48,524 bases of DNA from Hyphobacterium sp. SN044 (GTDB lineage Bacteria > Pseudomonadota > Alphaproteobacteria > Caulobacterales > Maricaulaceae): contig NZ_JAKKUV010000014.1 of assembly GCF_021864465.1 (NCBI RefSeq), forward strand, positions 1 to 48,524. Reading direction: 5' to 3'. This document shows positions 1 to 8,579 of the stretch, piece after piece. Numbering within the stretch: position 1 is the first letter of the stretch; each line of letters opens with the position of its first letter. The notes under the pieces are model-generated. The model saw nothing but the letters and a program-made list of their open reading frames with translations. It made no database searches and was not told the DNA's origin. The translations under genes and the position numbers were made by a program.

Positions 1-165
1 CGAAACCGCTACATCCTCGACTTCGTCCGAAACTACAACCAGACCCGCCTGCGATGTCTCGATTACGAAAGCCCCGCTCAGCGCCTCAACAATCTCACGG
101 GACACAACACGAAAGCCGGGGTCCAGATTGTCTGCTGGTCTGGATTCCGGCCTTCGCCGGAATGA
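1..165 (+). CDS. IS481-family transposase, C-terminal end (cut by window edge)
   Basis: The reading frame is open from base 1 and gives 54 residues before a TGA at 163-165. The beginning reads RNRYILDFVRNYNQTRLRC, followed by LDYESPAQRLNNL. This matches the C-terminal end of IS481-type transposases, where a YN(x)TR/HR region is followed by a (P/S)PAQRL motif after the catalytic DDE core. The catalytic residues lie off the window, so activity cannot be judged. The last ten or so codons run into a palindromic repeat (140-167) that supplies the stop codon, so the extreme C-terminus may be altered relative to other family members. Family assignment rests on my recognition of the motif, not on a search. 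Confidence 0.72.
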   Translation, partial: RNRYILDFVRNYNQTRLRCLDYESPAQRLNNLTGHNTKAGVQIVCWSGFRPSPE

Positions 166-167
166 CG
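140..167. repeat. REP-like palindrome (copy 1)
   Basis: A 28-base palindrome of the form CTGGATTCC-GG-CCTTCGCC-GGAATGACG. Near-identical copies occur at 2769-2796 and, inverted, at 2811-2838. This is the extragenic palindrome type common in alphaproteobacteria. It overlaps the last codons of the transposase frame. Confidence 0.8.
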
Positions 168-178
168 TTCAGACTGCC

Positions 179-211
179 TTAGCGTTCGCCGCAGCGGCGC
201 GTTAACGCTAA
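179..211. other. Strong hairpin between the IS tail and divL
   Basis: The outer arms TTAGCGTT (179-186) and AACGCTAA (204-211) are perfect reverse complements. Inside, CGCCGC and GCGGCG form a second stem around a single A, with a short bulge on the 3' side. No T-run follows on either strand. It could be an IS end remnant, a terminator without a U-tract, or a regulatory hairpin upstream of divL. The function is not known. Confidence 0.5.
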
Positions 212-272
212 AGTCCCGATTCGGGCGAATCATGGGCGCGCGTCCAATCGAGGGGGCCAACGGAAACGGGGC

Positions 273-2762
273 ATGTCCACAGGCGCTGAAAGCATCCAGA
301 TCGCGACCCTTGTCGTGACCGCCGGAGCGGTGATGTTCGCCGTCGCCGCGAGCGTCTGGGCGATGCGCGTCACCACGGGTGCCCGCGCCGCGCAGGCGAT
401 CTGGAAGCGCCGCGTCACCGATCTCGAAGACAAGCTGACCCGCGCCGATTCCACCTTCGGCGCCTATCCCGGCCTCGTCCTCGTGTGGGACACGCCGCCC
501 GATCTCGCCGGCGGCGCGGTCGAGGACTGGGCCAAGCCGCGCATTTTCGGCTCGCCGTCCGCGCTGGCCAGCCTCCTGAAATTCGCCGAAGCCGCCGACG
601 GACCCGATCCGGGCAGTTTGCTGCTGGAAGGCGTCGCCGATTACGAGGCCCGCGCCGCCGACGGCGAGGAAACCACGCTTCGCCGCCGCTTCGCCCAGCT
701 GGTGACCGAAGGAAAGCCGCTGTCGCTGACCATCCTCGGGCCCGAGGGCCGCTTCCTCGAGGCCGACGGCCGCGCCGCCGGCCTGCAGATCGCGCTTTTC
801 CTGTCCGACGCGACCATTCGCGGCATGGAGATTTCCGGCGCGCGCGGCCGGATCGAGGAAAGAAGCCGGATCGTCGAGGCCGACCCGGCCGCCTTCCTCG
901 ACACGCTGGAACGCGCGCCCTTCCCGGCCTGGCGGATGAATGCCTCCGGGCGCCTCGAATGGGCCAATGCCGCCTATGCCAGCGCAGTCGATGCGAATGA
1001 CGCCGCCGATGCGGTCTCGCGCCAGATCGCGCTCGATCCGGGCCTCAAGGGCCAGGCGGGCGAGGCGGTGAAGGCCGGCGAAGCCATCGCCAGGACTCGG
1101 CCAGTCGTGATCGGCGGTAAGCGCCGCGCGCTCGACCTCGTCACCTTCCCGGTCTCGGGGGGCGCGGCCGGGTTCGCGCTCGACGTGACCGAGGCGGAAG
1201 AGTCCAAGGCCGCGCTCAAACGCTTCCGCCGCGCGCATGACGACACGCTCAACCACATGGCCGAGGCGGTCGCCGTGTTCGACCGCGGTCAGCGCCTCGT
1301 CTTCCACAACACGGCGTTCGAACATCTTTATTCGCTCGACCAGTCCTGGCTGAACGACCGGCCGAGCCATGGCGAATTGCTCGACCGGCTGCGCGAAAAG
1401 CGCCTGCTGCCCGAACAGGCCGACTACACGGCGTGGAAGAAGGGCGAGCTGGCCCGCTATGACGCCGCGCCGGGCGAGGAAAGTCCCGACGAGCTGTGGC
1501 CGCTGCCCGACGGGCGGACGCTGCGCGTCGCGCGCCAGCGCCACCCGCTGGGCGGGCTGATGCTGATCTTCGAGGACAAGACGGACGAGCTGGCCCTTCG
1601 CGCCCGCTACAACACGCTGATCAACGTCCAGCGCGCGACGCTCGACAAGCTGCACGAGGCGGTCGCGGTGTTTGGCTCGGACGGCCGGCTGCGCCTGCAC
1701 AACACCGCGTTCGAAAGCCTGTGGAAGCTGTCGGCCGCCGATCTCGAAGGCCAGCCGGAATTCGAGAAGATCGTAAAGCGCTGCGAAGGCCTGCACCCCG
1801 ACGCCGAAGCCTGGGCAGAAATGAAGGCGCGCGTCACCGACCCTTCGCCGCAGGCGCGCAAGCACGTCACCGGCGAATGGGTGCGCTCCGACGACAAGGT
1901 GCTGACCTATCTGTCACGTCCGCTGCCGGACGGAGCGACGCTGATCGCCTGGGACGATGTCACCGACTCCCGCCGGATCGAGGAGGCGCTGCGCGACCGG
2001 GCCGAGGCGCTCGAGGCCTCCGACCGGATCAAGAGCGAATTCGTGGAGCATGTCAGCTATCAGCTGCGCACGCCGCTCACCACGATCTCCGGCTATACCG
2101 ACATGATCATGCAGGGCTTCGCCGGCGAATTGTCCGACCGCCAGCAGGGCCCGATGACGGCGATCAAGGAAGCCTCGGAAGAACTCGCCAAGCTGATCGA
2201 CAACGTGCTCGACGTCGCCGCGATCGATGCCGGCCAGCTCGAGCTGGAACTGGGCGATGCCGATCTCGGCGCGATCGCCGAGGACAGCGCCGCCTTCTTC
2301 GCGGCCAAGGCCGAACATTCCGGTGTGAAGATCGTGCTCGACGACCAGACCGGCGACGACCGGCTGATCCGCGCCGATGCACGCCGGCTGAAACAGGTCG
2401 TCCTGAACCTCCTGTCGAACGCGATCCGCCACACGCCCAAGGGCGGCACGGTGACGATCGCGCTTGCCCACAAGGACGGCACGGCCAGCATCGCGGTGAA
2501 GGACGAGGGCGAGGGGATCGATCCTGAACGCCTGGCGCGCGTCTTCGAACGCTTCGAGCGCGGCGTGCGCGGCGGGGCCGGGCTCGGCCTGGCACTGGTC
2601 AAGGAGATCGTCGAGCTGCACGGCGGCTGGGTGGATCTCGAATCCGAACCCGAACGCGGCACCACCGTGGTCGTGCACCTGCCGGAGGAAGCCGCCGAAA
2701 CCCATGCCGCCCCGGAACTGGACCTCAAAGGCCGGATCAAGGGCGAGGCGAAGGCGGTTTAG
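273..2762 (+). CDS. divL: DivL-like cell-cycle sensor pseudokinase
   Basis: This 829-residue protein has one N-terminal membrane helix (about 8-33), then PAS-like regions near 65-185, 209-310, 325-430 and 450-570, a DHp helix pair, and a HATPase domain. The H-box reads HVSYQLRTPL, so the phosphoacceptor position is Tyr596 instead of His and the next residue is Gln instead of Glu. Tyr at this position, with one membrane helix and several PAS domains, is the hallmark of DivL, which in Caulobacter works with CckA and DivK upstream of CtrA. The ATP lid is preserved: N-box VVLNLLSNAIRHTPKGG, G1 DEGEGID, G2 GAGLGLALV. Caulobacter DivL is 769 residues, so this one is slightly longer. The start is ATG with a G-rich ribosome site. 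The neighbouring tsaE supports the call. I infer a localisation/allosteric role at the inner membrane rather than classical phosphotransfer. Confidence 0.9.
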   Translation: MSTGAESIQIATLVVTAGAVMFAVAASVWAMRVTTGARAAQAIWKRRVTDLEDKLTRADSTFGAYPGLVLVWDTPPDLAGGAVEDWAKPRIFGSPSALASLLKFAEAADGPDPGSLLLEGVADYEARAADGEETTLRRRFAQLVTEGKPLSLTILGPEGRFLEADGRAAGLQIALFLSDATIRGMEISGARGRIEERSRIVEADPAAFLDTLERAPFPAWRMNASGRLEWANAAYASAVDANDAADAVSRQIALDPGLKGQAGEAVKAGEAIARTRPVVIGGKRRALDLVTFPVSGGAAGFALDVTEAEESKAALKRFRRAHDDTLNHMAEAVAVFDRGQRLVFHNTAFEHLYSLDQSWLNDRPSHGELLDRLREKRLLPEQADYTAWKKGELARYDAAPGEESPDELWPLPDGRTLRVARQRHPLGGLMLIFEDKTDELALRARYNTLINVQRATLDKLHEAVAVFGSDGRLRLHNTAFESLWKLSAADLEGQPEFEKIVKRCEGLHPDAEAWAEMKARVTDPSPQARKHVTGEWVRSDDKVLTYLSRPLPDGATLIAWDDVTDSRRIEEALRDRAEALEASDRIKSEFVEHVSYQLRTPLTTISGYTDMIMQGFAGELSDRQQGPMTAIKEASEELAKLIDNVLDVAAIDAGQLELELGDADLGAIAEDSAAFFAAKAEHSGVKIVLDDQTGDDRLIRADARRLKQVVLNLLSNAIRHTPKGGTVTIALAHKDGTASIAVKDEGEGIDPERLARVFERFERGVRGGAGLGLALVKEIVELHGGWVDLESEPERGTTVVVHLPEEAAETHAAPELDLKGRIKGEAKAV

Positions 2763-2768
2763 GCCCAC

Positions 2769-2838
2769 CGTCATTCCCGCGAAGGCGGGAATCCAGAGCA
2801 ACCGAAAGACTGGACTCCCGCCTGCGCGGGAGTGACGG
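2769..2838. repeat. Inverted pair of REP-like palindromes
   Basis: Two palindromes of about 28 bases, CGTCATTCCCGCG...GGAATCCAG at 2769-2796 and its inverted counterpart at 2811-2838, face each other across a 14-base spacer. Each is itself a hairpin and the pair can also form one long stem. They sit between the convergent genes divL and the ferredoxin gene, where such elements often protect mRNA 3' ends or help terminate transcription. Termination here is inferred. Confidence 0.85.
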
Positions 2839-2849
2839 AATTGTGAATC

Positions 2850-3233
<384 letters not shown>

Positions 3234-3285
3234 TCAAGCTTGAGCCCGCTTGCCCGCATCGCCGCGCTTCGCTAAGCGCGAGGGC

Positions 3286-3756
3286 ATGACCGGTTATTCG
3301 CTCGATTTCCCCCTGACGGACGCCGCGGCCACCGCGCGTTTCGGCGCGGCGCTCGGCGCGCGCCTGAGAGCGGGTGACACGATCCAGCTGGTCGGCGATC
3401 TGGGCGCCGGCAAGACGACGTTCGCGCGCGGCATGATCGCGGCGCTCGCGGGCGTCGAGGATGCGCCGAGCCCCACCTACACGCTGGTCCAGGCCTATGA
3501 GACCCATGACGGGACGCCGCTGCTGCATGCCGATCTCTACCGGATCGAGGACGAGAGCGAGCTGGACGAGCTGGGCCTCGAGGACGCGTTCGAGGACTCC
3601 ATTGTCCTGATCGAATGGCCGGACCGGATGGGGCGTCGCATGCCGGAAGGCGCATTGACGCTGAAGCTGAGCCTCGCGCCGGAGGGGCGCATGGCGCATA
3701 TCTCGGGCGGGACGGAATGGAAGGACAGGCTCGATGGATTCGACCCGCGCGGCTGA
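3286..3756 (+). CDS. tsaE: tRNA threonylcarbamoyladenosine biosynthesis ATPase TsaE
   Basis: TsaE is the P-loop ATPase that drives the TsaB-TsaD complex in making t6A37 on ANN-decoding tRNAs. The Walker A motif GDLGAGKTT is at residues 37-45, followed by the family signatures SPTYTLVQAY and HADLYRIED and the C-terminal LIEWPDRM. I chose ATG at 3286 (156 residues, the usual family length) because it has GAGGG five bases upstream; an in-frame ATG at 3250 would add twelve poorly conserved residues. The 3' end overlaps the next gene by 23 bases, so the two are probably translated together. Partners tsaB and tsaD are not in this window. Confidence 0.93.
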   Translation: MTGYSLDFPLTDAAATARFGAALGARLRAGDTIQLVGDLGAGKTTFARGMIAALAGVEDAPSPTYTLVQAYETHDGTPLLHADLYRIEDESELDELGLEDAFEDSIVLIEWPDRMGRRMPEGALTLKLSLAPEGRMAHISGGTEWKDRLDGFDPRG

Positions 3757-4828
3757 ACGCACGGAATTCATCGCCGAAGCGGGCTGGGACGATGCGCAGG
3801 TTCAGCCCTTTCCGGGCGATGCGTCGACAAGGCGATATTTCCGCCTCACACGGGATGGCGAGACCGCGATCCTGATGGATGCGCCGGCAAAGGCGGAAAG
3901 CGCCGCCTGCCCGCCGGACGCGACGCCGGAAGAACGGGTGAAGCTCGGCTACAATGCGCTCGCGCGGCTGGCCGGACCCAATCTGACCGCCTTTACCGGC
4001 CTCGCCAGCGAGCTGACCGCGCGCGGATTTTCCGCGCCGCGCATCCTCGCCGCCGACATGGGGCGCGGCTTCCTGCTGCTGGAGGATCTCGGCGACCGCT
4101 TGTTCGTGCATGCCATTGCCGAGGGCGAGAACGAACAGGCGCTCTACGAGCATGCGATCGACACGCTGGCGGCGATCTACCGGTCGAGCTTTCCCGATCG
4201 CCTGAGCTATTCCGGGGCCGAATGGCCGCTCCTTGACTATGACGCGCCGGCGCTCGGGGCCGAGACGGGGCTTTTCCTCGATTGGTATGCGAAGCATCGC
4301 GCCGGGGAAGTCAGCAACGCAGCCCGCGCCGAGTGGGACGCGATCTGGAGTGATCTGTTCGGCGCGCTCGACATCCATGCCTCCGGTCCGGCGCTGCGCG
4401 ACTATCACGCCGAAAACCTTCTCTGGCTGCCCGAACGCGACGGGCCGGCGAAGGTCGGCCTCCTCGACTTCCAGGACGCGCTCTTTGCCCACCCGGCCTA
4501 TGACCTCGTCTCGCTGATCGAGGATGCGCGCCGCGACGTGGACCCGGCGCTCGCCGCACCGCTGAAGCGCCGCTTCATGGACAAGGCCGCGCTTTCGGGT
4601 GCGGAGGCGTTCGACACCGCCTATGCGGTGCTCGGCGCGCAGCGGAATGCGAAAATCCTCGGCATTTTCATCCGCCTGTCGGAGCGGGACGGGAAGCCGA
4701 AATATCTCGACTTCCTGCCGCGCGTCGCCCGGCATTTCGTGAATGACCTTGCCCATCCCGCGCTCGCGCCGCTGAAACGCTGGACCGAGATCCACGCCCC
4801 GGCCGTGTTCGAGGAAGCGAAACGATGA
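3734..4828 (+). CDS. amgK: Anomeric MurNAc/GlcNAc kinase AmgK (APH-fold phosphotransferase)
   Basis: This 364-residue protein has the aminoglycoside-phosphotransferase fold. The catalytic loop RDYHAENLLW (the Brenner-type D-x-H-x-x-N motif) is followed by the metal-binding LLDFQDA, and the N-lobe begins with the FPGDASTRRYFR nucleotide-binding strands. It is followed, with a 4-base overlap, by a MurU-type nucleotidyltransferase. In Pseudomonas putida and Caulobacter, AmgK phosphorylates recycled N-acetylmuramate at the anomeric carbon, and MurU activates it to UDP-MurNAc, a recycling bypass of early, fosfomycin-sensitive peptidoglycan synthesis. The role is assigned from that pairing as well as the fold; another small-molecule kinase is the alternative. 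It sits in the tsaE-amgK-murU-addB-addA overlap chain. Confidence 0.87.
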   Translation: MDSTRAAERTEFIAEAGWDDAQVQPFPGDASTRRYFRLTRDGETAILMDAPAKAESAACPPDATPEERVKLGYNALARLAGPNLTAFTGLASELTARGFSAPRILAADMGRGFLLLEDLGDRLFVHAIAEGENEQALYEHAIDTLAAIYRSSFPDRLSYSGAEWPLLDYDAPALGAETGLFLDWYAKHRAGEVSNAARAEWDAIWSDLFGALDIHASGPALRDYHAENLLWLPERDGPAKVGLLDFQDALFAHPAYDLVSLIEDARRDVDPALAAPLKRRFMDKAALSGAEAFDTAYAVLGAQRNAKILGIFIRLSERDGKPKYLDFLPRVARHFVNDLAHPALAPLKRWTEIHAPAVFEEAKR

Positions 4829-5547
4829 CCCGGATCACGACCGGCATGGCACTGGCCGCGGGGCTCGGCACGCGGATGCGCCCGCTGACGAATGACCGGC
4901 CAAAGGCGCTGGTCGAGGTCGGCGGGAAAGTCCTGCTCGACCATGCGCTTGACCGCTTCGCGGCGGCGGGCGTCGACCGGGCCGTCGTCAACATCCACCA
5001 CTTCGCCGAGAAGATGCGGGCGCATATCGAGGCCCGCACGGGCCAGCCGGACCTCGTCATCTCCGACGAGACGGGCGAACTCCTTGAAACCGGCGGGGGC
5101 ATGGTGAAGGCGCTGCCGCTGCTGGGCGAGGACCCGGTGCTGGTCAGCAATATCGACGCGGTCTGGGTCGATCGCGGCGCACCGGAACTCGTGCGGCTGA
5201 TGGAGGCCTGGGACCCTGCGCGGATGGACGTGCTGCTGCTGCTCGCGCCGATGGAGAACACGCTCGGTTTCGACGGGGCGGGGGATTTCTTCCTCGAACC
5301 CGACGGCCGGCTCGACTGGCGCGGCGATCGCGCGAGCGCGCCCTATGCCTTTGCAGGCGCGCATATCGTGCATCCGCGCGTCTTCGCCGGCGAGACCACC
5401 CGCCGCTTCTCGCTGACCGGGATCTGGAAGCGTTTATCCACCGAAGGCCGCCTGCACGGCCTTCCGATGGAGGCGTTCTGGATGCATGTTGGCGATCCGC
5501 GTGCCCGCGACGAGGCGGAAGCGCGCCTCGCCTCGGGGATGATGTGA
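4825..5547 (+). CDS. murU: N-acetylmuramate alpha-1-phosphate uridylyltransferase MurU
   Basis: The 240-residue protein starts with the sugar-nucleotidyltransferase signature LAAGLGTRMRPLT, followed by RPKALVEVGGK, a typical NTP/metal-binding N-terminus. Short length and lack of a C-terminal left-handed beta-helix separate it from GlmU and RfbA types and fit MurU. Its ATG overlaps the amgK stop (ATGA), so the kinase and the uridylyltransferase are translationally coupled. Together they would convert MurNAc salvaged from wall turnover to UDP-MurNAc in the cytoplasm. An N-acetylglucosamine-1-phosphate or mannose-1-phosphate substrate cannot be excluded from sequence alone. Confidence 0.87.
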   Translation: MTRITTGMALAAGLGTRMRPLTNDRPKALVEVGGKVLLDHALDRFAAAGVDRAVVNIHHFAEKMRAHIEARTGQPDLVISDETGELLETGGGMVKALPLLGEDPVLVSNIDAVWVDRGAPELVRLMEAWDPARMDVLLLLAPMENTLGFDGAGDFFLEPDGRLDWRGDRASAPYAFAGAHIVHPRVFAGETTRRFSLTGIWKRLSTEGRLHGLPMEAFWMHVGDPRARDEAEARLASGMM

Positions 5548-8500
5548 CCGCCAGCGTATTCGACCGTCCCAGCCCACGCCTTTTCACCCTGCCGCCGGGC
5601 AGCGACTTCCTGCGCGCCGTGGCCCGGCAGGTGCTCGCCGAGACCGAGGCCACGGGCCCGGAAAGCCTCGCCGACATCACCATCCTGACCCCGACCCGCC
5701 GCGCGGGACGCGCGCTGATCGAGGCCTTCGCCGCCGAACGGGGCGGAACGGGCGCCGCGATCCTGCCGATGATCCGGCCGATCGGGGATGTCGACGCCGA
5801 CGAGCCACCCTTCGAGCCGGGCGAACTGGCCGACGCGGCCCCGCCCGCCATCGACCCGGCGCGGCGGCATTTCGAACTGACCCGCCTGATCCTCGCGAAG
5901 GAGACATCGGCCGGACGCACGATGACGCTCGGCGCGGCGATGGCGCTGGCCGAACCGCTAGCGGTGCTGATCGACGATTACTGGACCGAGGAGACGGGCG
6001 ATTTCGCCGCACTCGGCGAGCGGATCGCCAGCGTGTTGCCGGCCCATCTCCAAGAATCGGTGGACTTCCTGTCTATCGTCATGAAGGCTTGGCCACTGCG
6101 GCTGGCAGAACTGGGGATGAGCGACCCGGCGCAGCGGCGCTCCGTCCTGTTGCGTGCACTGGCCGAACGCTGGCGCGAGACGCCTCCGCGCGGGCCGGTC
6201 TTCATCGCCGGATCGACCGGCTCGATCCCCGCCGCTGCCGATCTGATGGCCGCCGCGGCGATGCTGGAAAAGGGGTGCGTGATCCTGCCCGGGCTCGACA
6301 CCGAGGCGGATGATGCCGCCTGGGATGCGATCGACGTGTCGGACTCGCAGCACCCGCAATGGCCGCTCAAGGCCTTCCTCGACCGGATGGGCGTGAAGCG
6401 CGGCGATGTGAAACTCCTGCCGAGCGAGGGCGAGACGCCCGCCATGCGCGCGCGCCAGCGCGTCATCGCCGAAGCCCTCCGCCCGGCCGAGGAGACGGCT
6501 GACTGGCTGAAACGGATCGACCGGATCGGCGAAGGTCAGGGGGCGGACTATCTCAAACGCGGGTTCGAGGGATTGTCGCTGGTCGAAGCCCCCGGCCCCG
6601 AAGCCGAGGCGCTCGCCATCGCTCTGATGCTTCGCGAGACGCTGGAGACGGCGGGCAAGACCGCGATGGTCGTGACGCCCGACCGGGCGCTGGCGCGGCG
6701 CGTCTCGGCGCATCTCCAGCGTTTCGGAATCCGGCTCGACGATTCCGCCGGTCTTTCGCTGGCCGAAACCGGCGCGGGCGGCTTCCTGCAGCTCGTGCTC
6801 GACCTCGCGCTCGAACCGGGATCGGCGCTTGCGTTCACCGCGCTGACGGCCTCGCCGCTTTTCGCCATCGGGCAGGCGCGCGAGAGCCGTCTGGCGCTTA
6901 TTCGCGCGATCGATATCGGCCTGCGCGGCCCGCGCCCGGGCCGGAATTTCGACGCGCTGAAACGCCGCCTGACCGATACCGGGAACCGCGCAAGACCGCG
7001 TGAACCGGAATCCGCGCTGGCCCTGATCGACCAGCTGGCCGCCCTGTTCGACCCGCTTCTCGACGGGGGTGCAAAGCCCGCCGCCGACTGGGCGCGGGCA
7101 CATGCGCAGATCGCCGAGGCGGTGGCCGAGTCCGACCGTCCGGGTACGGAGCGGCTGTGGGGCAGTGAGGGCGGCGAGGCAGCGGCATTGCTGGTCCGAT
7201 CCTTCCTCGAAGAAGCCGACATGCTGCCCGATCTCACGCTTGCCGACTATGCGGCGGCGTGGCGGGAAATGGCGGGGGCAAGACGCGTCCGGCCGCAAGG
7301 GGATCTGCATCCGCGCCTGAAACTTCTTGGCCCGCTGGAAGCGCGCGGGCTGAGCGCCGACCTTGTGATCCTCGCGGGCCTCAATGAAGGCGTCTGGCCG
7401 GCCGGGCTAGGCGCCGATCCGTGGATGTCGCGCGGCATGCGGCTCGAAGCGGGGCTCGGCGCGCCTGAGCGCCGGATCGGCCTGTCGGCGCATGATTTCG
7501 CGCAGGCCGCCGCCGCGCCGGAAGCCATACTGACGCGCTCGGTGAAGGTCGATGGCGCTCCGGCGGTCGCCTCGCGCTGGGTCTGGCGGCTGGAAATGCT
7601 GGCGCGCGGTACCGATGCCGGGGCCGAACTGCTCACTCCCAAGCGCGACTGGCTGAGCCTCGCCGCCGCGCTGGATCGGCCGGTTGCGGTCACCCCCGCC
7701 CCACCGCCAAAGCCTGCCCCGCCGGTCGAAGCCCGGCCGACGAAGCTGTCCGTCACCGCGATCCGGAAATGGATCCGCGATCCGTATGCGATCTATGCCG
7801 GTTATGTCCTTGGCCTGAAAAAGCTCGACGCCGCCGATCTCGAGCCAGAGCACCGCGAGCGCGGCTCGGCCTGGCATGGCGTGTTCGAGGATTTCGTCCG
7901 TGAATTCGGCGACCAGGTTCCGGGCGATGCCGTCGACTGGCTGGCGGAGCGCGGCGGCGAAGCCATCGCGCTGGCCGGGTTTGACGACAGCCGGAGGGCG
8001 CAGGAAGAGATCCGCTTTGCCCGCGCCGCGCGGTACTTCCTCGACTGGCACCGGGCGAGGCTGGCGCTGGGCCTGAAACCCGCCGGGATCGAGGTGAAGG
8101 GCAGCTGGAGTGACCCCGAGACCGAATTCACGCTGCATGGCCGGGCCGACCGGATCGATCTGACGCCGGACGGGTTGCTCGACCTGATCGACTACAAGAC
8201 CGGCGTGCCGCCCAACAAGAAAGCGACGAAGGCCGGCTTCGAACCGCAATTGCCGCTGACCGCGTTGATCGGCAGTGAGGGCGGGTTCGAAGGCGTGGCC
8301 GCGGGCGATCCGGGCGGGCTGATCTATGTGCGCATCTCCGGTAGCGCGAAGCCGGGCGAGGAGGTGCGGGTCGACAAGGACGACCCCTCGGCGGAGTTGC
8401 GCGACCAGTATCTGGACATATTGCGCAAGCTGATCGCCGAGTATGCCGACCCGGCGACGCCCTATCTGTCGCAACCGCGCGCGCAGTATACAGACGATTA

Positions 8501-8579
8501 TGGCGACTTCGACCAGCTTGCCCGCCGCGGCGAGTGGGCTGACAGCGCTGCGGGCGAGGGCCAGGGGGAGACGTCATGA
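5544..8579 (+). CDS. addB: Double-strand break repair protein AddB
   Basis: AddB is the non-motor nuclease subunit of the AddAB helicase-nuclease, which resects DNA ends for RecA recombination. The 1011-residue length and position directly before addA fit the alphaproteobacterial AddB family. The C-terminal PD-(D/E)XK nuclease is visible as RGSAWHGVFEDF, then LHGRADRIDL and LIDYKTGVPP (the D...D-Y-K core). No Walker A motif is seen in the N-terminal helicase-like part. Only one cysteine is present in the protein, so the four-Cys iron-sulfur staple of Bacillus AddB is missing. The start is GTG, overlapping the murU TGA; addA overlaps the 3' end by four bases. Confidence 0.94.
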   Translation: MTASVFDRPSPRLFTLPPGSDFLRAVARQVLAETEATGPESLADITILTPTRRAGRALIEAFAAERGGTGAAILPMIRPIGDVDADEPPFEPGELADAAPPAIDPARRHFELTRLILAKETSAGRTMTLGAAMALAEPLAVLIDDYWTEETGDFAALGERIASVLPAHLQESVDFLSIVMKAWPLRLAELGMSDPAQRRSVLLRALAERWRETPPRGPVFIAGSTGSIPAAADLMAAAAMLEKGCVILPGLDTEADDAAWDAIDVSDSQHPQWPLKAFLDRMGVKRGDVKLLPSEGETPAMRARQRVIAEALRPAEETADWLKRIDRIGEGQGADYLKRGFEGLSLVEAPGPEAEALAIALMLRETLETAGKTAMVVTPDRALARRVSAHLQRFGIRLDDSAGLSLAETGAGGFLQLVLDLALEPGSALAFTALTASPLFAIGQARESRLALIRAIDIGLRGPRPGRNFDALKRRLTDTGNRARPREPESALALIDQLAALFDPLLDGGAKPAADWARAHAQIAEAVAESDRPGTERLWGSEGGEAAALLVRSFLEEADMLPDLTLADYAAAWREMAGARRVRPQGDLHPRLKLLGPLEARGLSADLVILAGLNEGVWPAGLGADPWMSRGMRLEAGLGAPERRIGLSAHDFAQAAAAPEAILTRSVKVDGAPAVASRWVWRLEMLARGTDAGAELLTPKRDWLSLAAALDRPVAVTPAPPPKPAPPVEARPTKLSVTAIRKWIRDPYAIYAGYVLGLKKLDAADLEPEHRERGSAWHGVFEDFVREFGDQVPGDAVDWLAERGGEAIALAGFDDSRRAQEEIRFARAARYFLDWHRARLALGLKPAGIEVKGSWSDPETEFTLHGRADRIDLTPDGLLDLIDYKTGVPPNKKATKAGFEPQLPLTALIGSEGGFEGVAAGDPGGLIYVRISGSAKPGEEVRVDKDDPSAELRDQYLDILRKLIAEYADPATPYLSQPRAQYTDDYGDFDQLARRGEWADSAAGEGQGETS

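Noticed and set aside
202-212. Half of a CtrA-type site (TTAACGC) upstream of divL
   Set aside because: The second TTAA half at the required seven-base spacing is missing, and the sequence is explained by the hairpin at 179-211.
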